A model generated the notes under the pieces. The model had not been told where the DNA came from. It saw nothing but the letters and a program-made list of their open reading frames with translations, and did no database searches. Below are positions 33,672 to 41,616 of a DNA stretch of 64,000 nucleotides, in pieces. A program made the translations under genes and the position numbers. Origin of the DNA: Thermoactinomyces daqus (GTDB taxonomy: Bacteria; Bacillota; Bacilli; Thermoactinomycetales; Thermoactinomycetaceae); assembly GCF_000763315.1 (NCBI RefSeq), contig NZ_JPST01000035.1, forward strand, positions 1 through 64,000. The letters run 5' to 3'. Numbering within the stretch: the stretch's first letter is position 1; every line of letters begins with the position of its first letter.

Positions 33672-35267
33672 TTATTTTTTATCTGCTTCCGAATAATCAT
33701 TCGGCCCGACCGGATGGCGGATAATTCCCGTCACGTCCGGCTGCTGCGCATAAGCGATATTGTAGAAATACAGCGGAGTGATCGGCGCTTCATCAAACAA
33801 GATCTGTTCAGCATGATGAAGCAACTGGTCACGTTTGTTGATATCGCTCGTTTCCGAAGATTGTTCCAGCAAAGCGTCATATTCTTTGTTGCTCCAATGC
33901 GTATGATTCATTGAATGATCGGTTTGCCAGCTCTCCAGATAATTATAGGTGTCGTTGTAGTCAGCTAGGAAACTTGCCAGCTGCATGACGAAGTTCGAAC
34001 TGCGTTGATCGGCGAAAAACACCTTCTTCTCCTCGGCCTGCAATTGTATCTCCACATTCAGGTGCTGATGGATCATCTCTTGTACTGCTTCGGCGATCTT
34101 TTTATATTTCTCATTGGAATTGCTGTACAGCAGCGTGACTGTCGGCAGTTGGCTCCAGCCTTCTTCTTTCATGCCTTCCTGAAGCAATTTTTTGGCTTCA
34201 TCATACTGTCCGTCCTTAATCAAGTCGCCGCCTTGTTTGCGAAATTGATTCGGGGCGGAAGGGGCCACATAGCCATACGCCGGTTTTACTCCTCCGCCGA
34301 CGATCTTCTCTGCGATGGTCCGGCGATCAATGGCCAGTGCAAATGCCTTGCGCACCTTAGCATTGGTAAACGGCGGTTTCTTCGTATTAAAGCGGAAAAA
34401 GGCAAGCCCGTTGCCGTCCATCGTCTTGATTGTCCCGTTTTTCAGCATGGAGGGAAGCAGATCCGCCGGCATTTGCGCTCCGGCTGCGACATCCAACTTT
34501 TTTGTTTGATACAGTTGGTAAATCGTTTTGTTATCACTGACAATCGAATAATGCAGTCCATCGAGTTTCACTTTCTCTTTTTTGTAATATTGGTCATTTT
34601 TCTCAAGGGTAAGATGATCATTGTGCTTCCACTCCGTCAGGTTAAACGCCCCGTTGCTCACATACGTTTTTGCATCGGCAAATGCATTCGGATTTTTCTC
34701 GACTACTTTTCGGTCAACAGGGAAGTAGACGGGATAAGCCGTCAACTGTAAAAAGGAAGGGGTGGGCTTTGCCAGCCGGACTTCCAGCGTGTCATCATCC
34801 AAAGCTTTGACCCCGACCTGATCCACGCTCCCTTTCCCCGTGTTATATGCTTCCGCTCCTTCAATAAAATAGAGCAAGAACGCTGGTTCCGCGGCCGTTT
34901 TCGGATCGAGCACCCGCTTCCATTCGTATTCAAAATCATGCGCGGTCAAAGGATCCCCATTGGACCATTTGGTCTTTTTCAGGTGAAACCGGTAAGTCAG
35001 CCCGCCGGAACTGACATCGACCTTATCGGCGAGCGCCGGTTGCGGCTGATCGTTTTTGTCCAGACGCATCAAACCTTCAAACAGGTTGTTGGTGATTTCC
35101 AGCGTATCCTCATCAAATGCCTTGGCCGGATCGAGACTGGTCGGTTCGCCGGTGGCATTCAAATTCAGGATCTTTTGCTCTGGACCATTGGCTTTTGAGG
35201 CGCATCCCGATAAACCGGCAGCCAAAACAAGCAATAAAAGCAGAGAAAAAAGGCCGAACTTTTTCAA
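33672..35267 (-). CDS. oligopeptide ABC transporter substrate-binding lipoprotein (OppA/DppE-like)
   Basis: A 531-residue family 5 solute-binding protein, anchored as a lipoprotein (signal ending LSGC at about residue 22). It has the family hallmarks GEPTSLDPAKAFDEDT, TYRFHLKKTKWSNGDPLTAHDFEYEWKR and KVRKAFALAIDR. It would deliver peptides to an Opp/Dpp permease, but no permease or ATPase genes are nearby, so it is an orphan receptor. The start is TTG at 35267 behind GAAGGAGGGAGA. Confidence 0.9.
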   Translation of the reverse strand: MKKFGLFSLLLLLVLAAGLSGCASKANGPEQKILNLNATGEPTSLDPAKAFDEDTLEITNNLFEGLMRLDKNDQPQPALADKVDVSSGGLTYRFHLKKTKWSNGDPLTAHDFEYEWKRVLDPKTAAEPAFLLYFIEGAEAYNTGKGSVDQVGVKALDDDTLEVRLAKPTPSFLQLTAYPVYFPVDRKVVEKNPNAFADAKTYVSNGAFNLTEWKHNDHLTLEKNDQYYKKEKVKLDGLHYSIVSDNKTIYQLYQTKKLDVAAGAQMPADLLPSMLKNGTIKTMDGNGLAFFRFNTKKPPFTNAKVRKAFALAIDRRTIAEKIVGGGVKPAYGYVAPSAPNQFRKQGGDLIKDGQYDEAKKLLQEGMKEEGWSQLPTVTLLYSNSNEKYKKIAEAVQEMIHQHLNVEIQLQAEEKKVFFADQRSSNFVMQLASFLADYNDTYNYLESWQTDHSMNHTHWSNKEYDALLEQSSETSDINKRDQLLHHAEQILFDEAPITPLYFYNIAYAQQPDVTGIIRHPVGPNDYSEADKK

Positions 35268-35648
35268 ATCTCTCCCTCCTTCAATACACAAACAAAAAAC
35301 GGAATGAAAATTACTTCGTCATATCCGTATTAAAAACCTTCTGATAAATGAAATTATACTAATATTAAATAAAAAATATGACTCTCACGATGACAGGCTT
35401 GATTTGCAAGGCGGCAACACCAGAAGGACGGATGAGGGGTCTCCAAAGAACAAAATCTCTCCGGGTATCCTGTCTCTTTTTTTGCACAAAAAAAGCGATG
35501 GGTATCCACCGCTTCAGATGTACATTTGCCCTGACTGCGAATTCTCTTGTCTCATACGTACCGTTGAATAAATCAATCCTGCCGATGATATAATCAGAAA
35601 AATCTGTCAAATAAATCTTCCTTAAACAGCCGGCTTTCGTCCAGAAAT
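35268..35648. other. intergenic region between the orphan oppA and the gpsB operon
   Basis: About 380 bases without a convincing gene. On the minus strand a TATAAT near 35352-35357 probably serves the oppA-like gene. A hairpin at 35488-35512 ends the gpsB unit. The sequence GGGTATCC occurs twice (35463 and 35500). The middle part shows no known riboswitch core. Confidence 0.5.
35488..35512 (-). terminator. terminator of the gpsB operon
   Basis: Minus strand: GCGGTGG / CCATCGC with a 4-base loop, followed by TTTTTTTG, about 135 bases after the stop of the 126-residue gene. Confidence 0.65.
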
Positions 35649-36029
35649 TCACCCGTTACTCAAATCTTTGCTCAATCGTCGGTCCAAATATTGATAGATG
35701 CTTCGGATAATTTTTCCGTTCCACCCGAAGTCAACAAACTTTGCCCTCAGTGCGGCATGAATATCAACCGCCGTCCGGAGCGGGGTGATATCGATCACGG
35801 TGACGACCAAATCATGTTTCAACCCTATACCATTGCGACATTCCAACATAACCTCCCCGCGAGATTCATCCACATGAATCAACCGAAAGGAAGGAAACTG
35901 CCCGGGCAACCCTTTTAACGCTTCGATTGCCTCCCATTTTTGATTTCGGTAATATCTTGTCCTCAAATTGGGCTCCTGCTGATCCCCAGTTTCTGTCACT
36001 CCGCTGAAAAAACGCTGAATCGCTGACAA
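35649..36029 (-). CDS. hypothetical cytosolic protein downstream of gpsB
   Basis: A 126-residue soluble protein I cannot name. It has alternating strands and helices, including FPSFRLIHVDESRGEVMLECRNGIG and LVVTVIDITPLRTAVDIHAA, which suggest a small alpha/beta fold. There is no signal peptide. The start is TTG at 36029, with AAGGAGG ahead. It follows gpsB by 11 bases, so it is almost certainly cotranscribed with it. Any link to cell division is only by association. Confidence 0.65.
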   Translation of the reverse strand: MSAIQRFFSGVTETGDQQEPNLRTRYYRNQKWEAIEALKGLPGQFPSFRLIHVDESRGEVMLECRNGIGLKHDLVVTVIDITPLRTAVDIHAALRAKFVDFGWNGKIIRSIYQYLDRRLSKDLSNG

Positions 36030-36040
36030 TCGTCTCCTCC

Positions 36041-36307
36041 TTATCTGAGCACGATTTGTTCCAATCTCTCCAGGCGCATGAGAATCTGATCCATCAGGTC
36101 ATCATTCTGATTGGCTGCCGCACCCGAACCCCCTTGATTTTTCTTTAATTTTTTGATCTGATCCTTTAAATATTCATTTTCTTGCAGCACTTCTTCATAA
36201 TTTTTTATAACTAAATCCAAAAATTCGTTAACCTCTTCAATATCATAACCACGGATGGCATGCTTAAAATCCTTATTAAAAATATCCATTGGGGTTAGTC
36301 TGCTCAT
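36041..36307 (-). CDS. gpsB: cell division protein GpsB (DivIVA family)
   Basis: An 88-residue DivIVA-domain protein. The N-terminal membrane-binding segment is MSRLTPMDIFNKDFKHAIRGYDIEEVNEFLDLVIKNYE shortened here to its key features: LTPxDI, KxF and GYDxxEVxxFLD. A coiled coil follows (residues 30-57), then a short flexible linker and a C-terminal helix that oligomerises. GpsB shuttles penicillin-binding protein 1 between lateral wall and septum. The start at 36307 has a weak AGGAGTG ahead. Length and order fit Bacillus YpsB. Confidence 0.92.
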   Translation of the reverse strand: MSRLTPMDIFNKDFKHAIRGYDIEEVNEFLDLVIKNYEEVLQENEYLKDQIKKLKKNQGGSGAAANQNDDLMDQILMRLERLEQIVLR

Positions 36308-36404
36308 GGATCACACTCCTCGGCCAACATTTCTTTCACAACCATTATATAAAAAAACAAAGACGAATAAATCCCTATAGAGAAACTTAATTAATTACAA
36401 ATAA

Positions 36405-36453
36405 GAAAACCCATTCCCCGTAGAAAATGGGTTTCTAAGGAAAATGGGTTTTC
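36405..36453 (-). terminator. terminator of yhcN with three repeated half-sites
   Basis: AAACCCATT pairs with either of two AATGGGTTT copies (36426-36434 and 36443-36451), so two alternative hairpins are possible. On the minus strand TTTTCTTATTTG follows. Confidence 0.6.
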
Positions 36454-36456
36454 TGC

Positions 36457-37020
36457 TTATTTTGCTTCCGGGAACGTTCTTCTGATCATATCGCCCAAGT
36501 TTTTGATAAACCCGCTGATCGGTCTCCCGTTTCGCAAATCATTGGCATAATTATTCATTTGTTTGACAAAGTTCGGATTGGAGGAGACATAGACGTTGCG
36601 CAAGCTTGGATCAACTGCTTTGGCCCTCCTGGCAATCTGTTTTTTTATCCTCTCCGTCAATTTCCCGTCGCCGGTGTTATGTTTCAAAGTGACCGCAACA
36701 TAAGCGTTACGACCCATCACAATGGCGGCAGCAGTATTCACCTGTTTCAAACCCGCTACCCCCCTGGCAACGTCATCCGCCACCCGCACGTTGCGCGACA
36801 AATTATTATCATTGGTATCGGTACGATTCAAGTAGGTATTCCCATTGCGTACATCATTGCGCACATTGCGGTTGCGCAGCGACTCATTGGCCACTTTTTG
36901 CGTACGATACCCCGGTTCGTTCGGATTGGGCAATCCTTGCTTGCTTGTGGCACAGCCCACGGACATGGTGATCATCGAAAGCACGACCAAGCCGCTGATG
37001 AACAGCCGACGAGTCAGCAT
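36457..37020 (-). CDS. YhcN/YlaJ family sporulation lipoprotein
   Basis: A 187-residue exported lipoprotein (signal ending SVGC at about residue 23). An Asn/Arg-rich region, typical of YhcN-type spore proteins, is followed by the conserved core VADDVARGVAGLKQVNTAAAIV and NAYVAVTLK. Relatives are found in the spore inner membrane and are made in the forespore under sigma-G. A CATACTA -10 with a TAATA -35 lies upstream, which agrees. The start at 37020 follows GAAGGAGGG. Confidence 0.88.
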   Translation of the reverse strand: MLTRRLFISGLVVLSMITMSVGCATSKQGLPNPNEPGYRTQKVANESLRNRNVRNDVRNGNTYLNRTDTNDNNLSRNVRVADDVARGVAGLKQVNTAAAIVMGRNAYVAVTLKHNTGDGKLTERIKKQIARRAKAVDPSLRNVYVSSNPNFVKQMNNYANDLRNGRPISGFIKNLGDMIRRTFPEAK

Positions 37021-37054
37021 TCACAGTTCCCTCCTTCAACTTTTTATTTGCCTT

Positions 37055-37083
37055 TAGTATGTGAATGCCAACCGTTTCTATTA
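37055..37083 (-). promoter_or_regulatory. predicted sigma-G/F-type promoter of yhcN
   Basis: Minus strand: TAATA (37079-37083), 17 bases, CATACTA (37055-37061). It matches the forespore pattern expected for this family. Confidence 0.55.
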
Positions 37084-37210
37084 CCCCTGAGCCGCTTCCG
37101 TTTTTTTACAACAAAAAACTCAAGCCTTTTCGGCGCAATCCGGGTGAGAAGTCCGAAAAATCGGGGGGAAAGTGGTTCCCGACGGTCCGGCCACCGAAAT
37201 GCCGGCAAAG

Positions 37211-37232
37211 AAAAAACCCCTGTAAAAGGGGC
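37211..37232 (-). terminator. terminator of yugP
   Basis: Minus strand: CCCCT / AGGGG (5 bp, with the flanks extending weakly) followed by TTTTTTCTTT. Confidence 0.6.
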
Positions 37233-37241
37233 TTTGGCTTG

Positions 37242-37952
37242 TTAATCCCGGTCATTCTGGAAAAAGAGAATAAAGACATATTGCAACAATTCAAGCAAGG
37301 CGACCAACGCACCGGCAACGTAGGTGAGCGCGGCAGCACCCAAGACGCGGCGAACGCCTCTTTCCTCTTCAGGACCGTGCACAAACCCTTCAATCGCCAT
37401 GATTTTCTTGGCCCGGCTGCTCGCATTGTATTCCACCGGCAGCGTGACGAGATGGAACAGCACCACAACCGAGAAAAAGATCAAACCGAGCATCAACAGG
37501 CCGGTAAACTTAAAAAAGATCCCCGCCATCAACAAGAAAGGCGCCAGACCGGAGGCAATGTTCAGAACGGGAACCATGCGGTGGCGAAACACCAACGCTC
37601 CATAAGCTTCTTTATGCTGAATGGCATGTCCGCATTCATGGGCCGCCACGGAAATGGCCGCGATTGAATCAGATGTGTATACGTGTTCCGACAGGCGAAC
37701 CGCCCGCGCAGTCGGATCATAGTGGTCAGTCAGACTCCCCGGAACCATTTGCACCGGCACGTGATACAAACCGTTTCGATCGAGAATCCTGCGTGCAACT
37801 TCTGCCCCGGTCAATCCCGATCTCGCACGAACCCGCGACCAGATTTGGTAATTTCCCCGCACTTTCCACTGGGCCCATAGCGTGATCACGAGACCGATAA
37901 TGGAAACTAGCACAAAGATGGGGTTCACACCATACCAAATGGGAAAAAACAA
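37242..37952 (-). CDS. yugP: YugP-like membrane zinc metallopeptidase
   Basis: A 236-residue membrane-bound metalloprotease. The zinc motif AAHECGHAIQH is near residue 120, flanked by membrane segments at the N-terminus (PIFVLVSIIGLVITLWA) and three near the centre and C-terminus. RVLGAAALTYVAGALVALLELLQYV is the typical end of the YugP family. Its targets are unknown. The start at 37952 has only a moderate ribosome site. A 17-bp palindrome lies 110 bases upstream. Confidence 0.88.
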   Translation of the reverse strand: MFFPIWYGVNPIFVLVSIIGLVITLWAQWKVRGNYQIWSRVRARSGLTGAEVARRILDRNGLYHVPVQMVPGSLTDHYDPTARAVRLSEHVYTSDSIAAISVAAHECGHAIQHKEAYGALVFRHRMVPVLNIASGLAPFLLMAGIFFKFTGLLMLGLIFFSVVVLFHLVTLPVEYNASSRAKKIMAIEGFVHGPEEERGVRRVLGAAALTYVAGALVALLELLQYVFILFFQNDRD

Positions 37953-38061
37953 TCTGATCCACTCCTCTCATCATCTATTTTAACATTACCCGCTTTTGTT
38001 TCATTTCATGACATGTACTTCCTTCAAAATCAACGCTTCTGTGAAGAGATGATCGAATTTG

Positions 38062-38078
38062 GTCAAAAAATTTTTGAC
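38062..38078. promoter_or_regulatory. 17-bp palindrome upstream of yugP
   Basis: GTCAAAAAATTTTTGAC is a perfect inverted repeat around one central base, about 110 bases before yugP. It could be an operator; the minus strand also reads TTGACC at its edge, a possible -35. No known regulator site is identified. Confidence 0.35.
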
Positions 38079-38151
38079 TTCTTTTCCTATTATTAATGAT
38101 AATTATGACATTCTCCTCAATCAATGGTTTTATTTACCACCCTTTTTTTTA

Positions 38152-38195
38152 TAAAAAACCCCCCTTGGCCGGATGCCGCATTCCGGCAAGGGGGT
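38152..38195 (-). terminator. terminator of the rodA-type gene
   Basis: Minus strand: CCCCCTTGCCGG / CCGGCCAAGGGGG (one bulge) followed by TTTTTTATAAA. Confidence 0.88.
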
Positions 38196-38204
38196 TGCAC
38201 CACT

Positions 38205-39365
38205 TTAAGCAACAAACGTGTCAAACATCAGTTCATTGCGCGAACGCATGCCGACATTGAGCGCAAAGCCGATGGCCATCATCTGGGTGACGAGCGAGGT
38301 TCCTCCGTAACTGATAAATGGCAGCGGAATGCCAGTAATCGGCATTAACCCCAGCGTCATCCCGATGTTTTGGTATATCTGGAAGACAAACATGCCGACA
38401 ATCCCGGAGGTGAGGTAAACGCCAAACGGATGCGAGGCCCTCATCGCAATTTGGATCAGGCGGTAAAGCAAAAAGAGATAGGCACACATAAGCACACTGG
38501 CTCCGATAAAGCCAAACTCTTCCCCGATCACAGCAAAAATAAAGTCATTGTACGGTTCGGGAATCCAATTTCCCTGCGCCTGCGTCCCGTGATGAAATCC
38601 TTTCCCTTTCAGCATTCCCGATCCGATCGCGATTTTGGCCTGTGTCGACTGATAGCCGGCCCCGGTGGGATCGGACGCCGGATCGAGGAAAATTTGAATC
38701 CGTTGAATTTGGTGCGGCTGCAAAATGAGATGGAGCAGGGGCGAATGCGTGGTATAGAGAATTATAACAGTGCCGGCCGCTATGGCCACAACGGCGATTC
38801 CCCCGGCAAACCATTTCCAGTTGAGTCCCCCGACAAGCAACATGCTCGCCGTAATCGCCATCAGAATCATGGCTGTTCCCAAATCCGGCTGTAAAACGAT
38901 AATCAGGAATGGGATGGCAAAAAAAGCGATTATTTTTCCCAATGTCTTGAGATCGGACCAAGGTGCTCCTTTTTTCACGGAAAGGATTTTTGCTAAGATC
39001 AGAATAAAGATCAGCTTCATCAACTCAGACGGTTGAAAGGTTAAACTTCCGATTCCGATCCACTGCTGTGCACCGTTTACTTTTATTCCGACACCGGGAA
39101 TCATGACGATGAGCAACAACAATATGCCAAACCCATAAAGAATGTACAAAAACCGACCCTGAAGCAAAATTTTATAATCAAAGAGGAGAACCCCGATCAT
39201 ACATAGAAAGCCGATTGAATACCAGAGCATCTGTTTTTGCACAAATGAAGGATCGCTCGTGTAAGTCGCACTGGATATGGCAACAATGCTGATAGCAGCA
39301 AGTACGAACAGCGTCAGAATAATAAATGGATCGATTTGCTTAATTCGTTGCATTTTCTTTAACAT
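38205..39365 (-). CDS. rodA: RodA-type SEDS peptidoglycan glycosyltransferase
   Basis: A 386-residue polytopic SEDS protein with about ten membrane helices. Signatures are GSLTFQPSELMKL, IVLQPDLGTAMIL and the C-terminal QNIGMTLGLMPITGIPLPFISYGGTS, which fits the RodA branch. RodA polymerises glycan strands for lateral wall growth with a class B penicillin-binding protein. The start at 39365 follows AAAAGGAG; the frame continues upstream without support. It is divergent from an ftsW-type gene, 85 bases away, and has its own terminator. Confidence 0.9.
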   Translation of the reverse strand: MLKKMQRIKQIDPFIILTLFVLAAISIVAISSATYTSDPSFVQKQMLWYSIGFLCMIGVLLFDYKILLQGRFLYILYGFGILLLLIVMIPGVGIKVNGAQQWIGIGSLTFQPSELMKLIFILILAKILSVKKGAPWSDLKTLGKIIAFFAIPFLIIVLQPDLGTAMILMAITASMLLVGGLNWKWFAGGIAVVAIAAGTVIILYTTHSPLLHLILQPHQIQRIQIFLDPASDPTGAGYQSTQAKIAIGSGMLKGKGFHHGTQAQGNWIPEPYNDFIFAVIGEEFGFIGASVLMCAYLFLLYRLIQIAMRASHPFGVYLTSGIVGMFVFQIYQNIGMTLGLMPITGIPLPFISYGGTSLVTQMMAIGFALNVGMRSRNELMFDTFVA

Positions 39366-39450
39366 ACAATTGATTCTCCTTTTCGCTTCGGTTTCCATCC
39401 TGCCATCATGAACGGAATTGAAAAACATTTCGCAGAAGGAGATTTTCACG

Positions 39451-40593
39451 ATGAAACGTGGCAAACCTGATTTTTGGTTAATTTTGGTTACCTTTATCTT
39501 GCTCGGTTTTGGTCTGGTTATGGTATTTAGCGCCAGTTATTTTAAAGGTTATACCGACCCGCATATCCATGATTCCTATTATTTTTTTAAAAAGCAACTT
39601 GCCAACGGCTTGGTGGGTCTGATCCTTTTTTTCGTCGTTTCCAATATACCATATGAAACTTATCGGAAACATGTAGGCTGGATATTGGCCGTGAGCGTCA
39701 TCCTGTTGCTCTTGGTTCCCCTGGTCGGACAAGTGCACAACGGCGCCAAACGCTGGCTTGGATTTGGTTTTCTTTCCTTTCAACCTTCGGAATTGGTCAA
39801 GCTGGGAATGATCATTTACACAGCTTCGATCATGGTGAAAAAACAGCCCCATCTCGATAAATTCCGTCGCGGGTTGCTGCCGCCCCTGATCATCATCGGC
39901 TTTGTTTCCGCTCTGCTTGTCATCGAACCTCATTTCAGTGCGACGATGATCATTATCCTGACCAGTCTGATCATCATTTTTTGCGCCGGTGCCAGGTTCA
40001 AGCATCTCATGTATCTCTTTTTGTCCGGTGTTCCCGTTTTGATCCTGGTGATGCTCTCGGGAAGTTACCGGGTAGACCGGATCAAAACCATGCTGAACCC
40101 TTTAAGCGATCCCACCGGGGACGGATATCAAATCATCCAGTCCCTTATCGCGATCGGACCGGGAGGGCTGACCGGCGTCGGCCTGGGGAAAAGCATTCAA
40201 AAACTGGCCTACCTGCCCGAGGCGCATACAGATTTTATCTTCTCCATCATATCAGAAGAACTGGGCTTTGTTGGTGGCGCTTTTTTGATCACTTTGTTTA
40301 TTTTTCTCATTGTGCGGGGAGTATTGATCTCATTGCAGGCTCCCAACTCATACGGGACGCTGCTGGGAATCGGAATCGTCAGTTCGATTGCCATTGAAGC
40401 GATCTTCAACCTGGGAGTGGTGACGGCGCTGCTTCCGGTGACCGGTGTTCCCCTGCCGCTGATCAGTTACGGAGGAACCGCCCTGATCCTCAAACTGACC
40501 TCGCTGGGAATTCTGCTCAATATTTCCCGCTATCGCACCAAAAAAACAAAAGCGGCCAAGCCCGATCCGGTCTCCCGACAATTCCGCATCTGA
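39451..40593 (+). CDS. FtsW/SpoVE-type SEDS peptidoglycan glycosyltransferase
   Basis: A 380-residue SEDS protein with about ten membrane helices. Motifs are LSFQPSELVKLGMI, VIEPHFSATMI and the end NLGVVTALLPVTGVPLPLISYGGTALI, which resembles FtsW/SpoVE more than RodA. It would polymerise septal or spore-cortex glycan. The canonical acidic motif here reads EPHFSATM rather than QPDLGTAM, as in FtsW. The start at 39451 follows AGAAGGAG. It is not in a dcw cluster and stands alone between divergent rodA and a shared terminator. Confidence 0.85.
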   Translation: MKRGKPDFWLILVTFILLGFGLVMVFSASYFKGYTDPHIHDSYYFFKKQLANGLVGLILFFVVSNIPYETYRKHVGWILAVSVILLLLVPLVGQVHNGAKRWLGFGFLSFQPSELVKLGMIIYTASIMVKKQPHLDKFRRGLLPPLIIIGFVSALLVIEPHFSATMIIILTSLIIIFCAGARFKHLMYLFLSGVPVLILVMLSGSYRVDRIKTMLNPLSDPTGDGYQIIQSLIAIGPGGLTGVGLGKSIQKLAYLPEAHTDFIFSIISEELGFVGGAFLITLFIFLIVRGVLISLQAPNSYGTLLGIGIVSSIAIEAIFNLGVVTALLPVTGVPLPLISYGGTALILKLTSLGILLNISRYRTKKTKAAKPDPVSRQFRI

Positions 40594-40595
40594 AT

Positions 40596-40639
40596 AAAAA
40601 ATCCCCTTAAGGATGTCCTTTACCCTTAAGGGGATTTTT
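40596..40639. terminator. bidirectional terminator between ftsW-type gene and thiG
   Basis: ATCCCCTTAAGG / CCTTAAGGGGAT, a perfect 12-bp stem with A- and T-rich flanks on both sides, between convergent genes. Confidence 0.9.
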
Positions 40640-40640
40640 G

Positions 40641-41405
40641 TTATTTTACCAAGCCGGTTTGCGGACTGCTGGCACTGGCTGTCGTCCGTTTGGGAATCCG
40701 CCCAGCTTCAAAGCCCAATCTTCCTGCTTTTACCGCCCATTTCATCGCTTCGGCCATTTTCACCGGGTCATCCGCTTGCGAGACGGCGGTATTCAGCAGC
40801 ACACCATCCGCTCCCAATTCCATCGCCTGCACAACATCAGCCGGAGAACCGATCCCCGCATCGATAATCACCGGAACAGGCGATTCTTCAATAATATAAC
40901 GGAGGTACATCGGGTTGAGCAAACCTTGTCCCGAACCGATGGGCGCACCTCCCGGCATAATGGCATGGGCACCCGCTTCCCACAATTTGCGGGCGATCAC
41001 CGGGTCATCGGAAGTATACGGCAAAACGGTGAACCCCTCTTCGACCAGGATGCGGGTAGCTTCCAGTGTGGCGATCGGGTCGGGAAGCAACGTTTTCGGA
41101 TCAGCAATCACCTCGACCTTAATCATGTCACACAGGTTGGAAGCTTTGGCGAGACGGGCGATCCGCACAGCCTCTTCCGCTGTCGTCGCCCCGGCCGTGT
41201 TGGGTAAAAGGGTAAAACGCTTCAGATCGAGTTTCTCCAAAAAGTTGGGCTGATCCGGATTAAAAACATCCAGGCGGCGGATGGCAAACGTCAATACATC
41301 TGCTTCAGAGGCTTCCACCGCCTCTCGTTGTACTTCGAGTGAAGAAAATTTTCCGGTTCCCAAAAACAAACGGGATTGAAATTGATATCTCCCGATTTTC
41401 AGCAT
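40641..41405 (-). CDS. thiG: thiazole synthase ThiG
   Basis: A 254-residue TIM-barrel thiazole synthase. It joins deoxyxylulose phosphate, dehydroglycine and ThiS-thiocarboxylate into the thiazole phosphate of thiamine. Landmarks are [10 protein letters not shown] at the N-terminus, [29 protein letters not shown] (lysine for the Schiff base) and [13 protein letters not shown]. The start at 41405 follows GGAGGAGG. It is the last gene of the TPP-controlled operon. Confidence 0.95.
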   Translation of the reverse strand: MLKIGRYQFQSRLFLGTGKFSSLEVQREAVEASEADVLTFAIRRLDVFNPDQPNFLEKLDLKRFTLLPNTAGATTAEEAVRIARLAKASNLCDMIKVEVIADPKTLLPDPIATLEATRILVEEGFTVLPYTSDDPVIARKLWEAGAHAIMPGGAPIGSGQGLLNPMYLRYIIEESPVPVIIDAGIGSPADVVQAMELGADGVLLNTAVSQADDPVKMAEAMKWAVKAGRLGFEAGRIPKRTTASASSPQTGLVK

Positions 41406-41409
41406 GCTA

Positions 41410-41616
41410 TTAACCTCCTCCGACAAAATGAACGATCTCGACTACGTCGCCTGCCCTGAGCGGAGTTGCCTTGTGATCCTCTTTGGACAAGACCCGACGG
41501 TTATGTTCCACAATCACAATCCGCTCTCCCAGATGAAAGTGCTCTAGCAGGTCGCCAATTGTATCGATATGTTTTTCCACTTCATAGGGCTGGCCATTTA
41601 ATTGAATGGTTTTCAT
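41410..41616 (-). CDS. thiS: sulfur carrier protein ThiS
   Basis: A 68-residue ubiquitin-like sulfur carrier ending in VHFVGGG. The terminal Gly-Gly is adenylated and converted to a thiocarboxylate that provides thiazole sulfur. The start at 41616 follows AAGGGGGGA and overlaps the thiO stop by four bases. No thiF adenylation gene follows in this operon, so activation must come from ThiF or MoeB elsewhere. Confidence 0.92.
   Translation of the reverse strand: MKTIQLNGQPYEVEKHIDTIGDLLEHFHLGERIVIVEHNRRVLSKEDHKATPLRAGDVVEIVHFVGGG

Noticed and set aside
35392-35483. Possible structured RNA closed by GACAGG/CCTGTC before a U run on the plus strand
   Set aside because: Only a 6-bp closing stem over 70 bases, no known riboswitch core and no plus-strand gene downstream; chance pairing is more likely.
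35365-35652. Minus-strand frame of 95 codons after the gene downstream of gpsB
   Set aside because: It begins with a GTG overlapping the previous stop but lacks a ribosome site, runs through the predicted terminator at 35488-35512 and resembles no protein.
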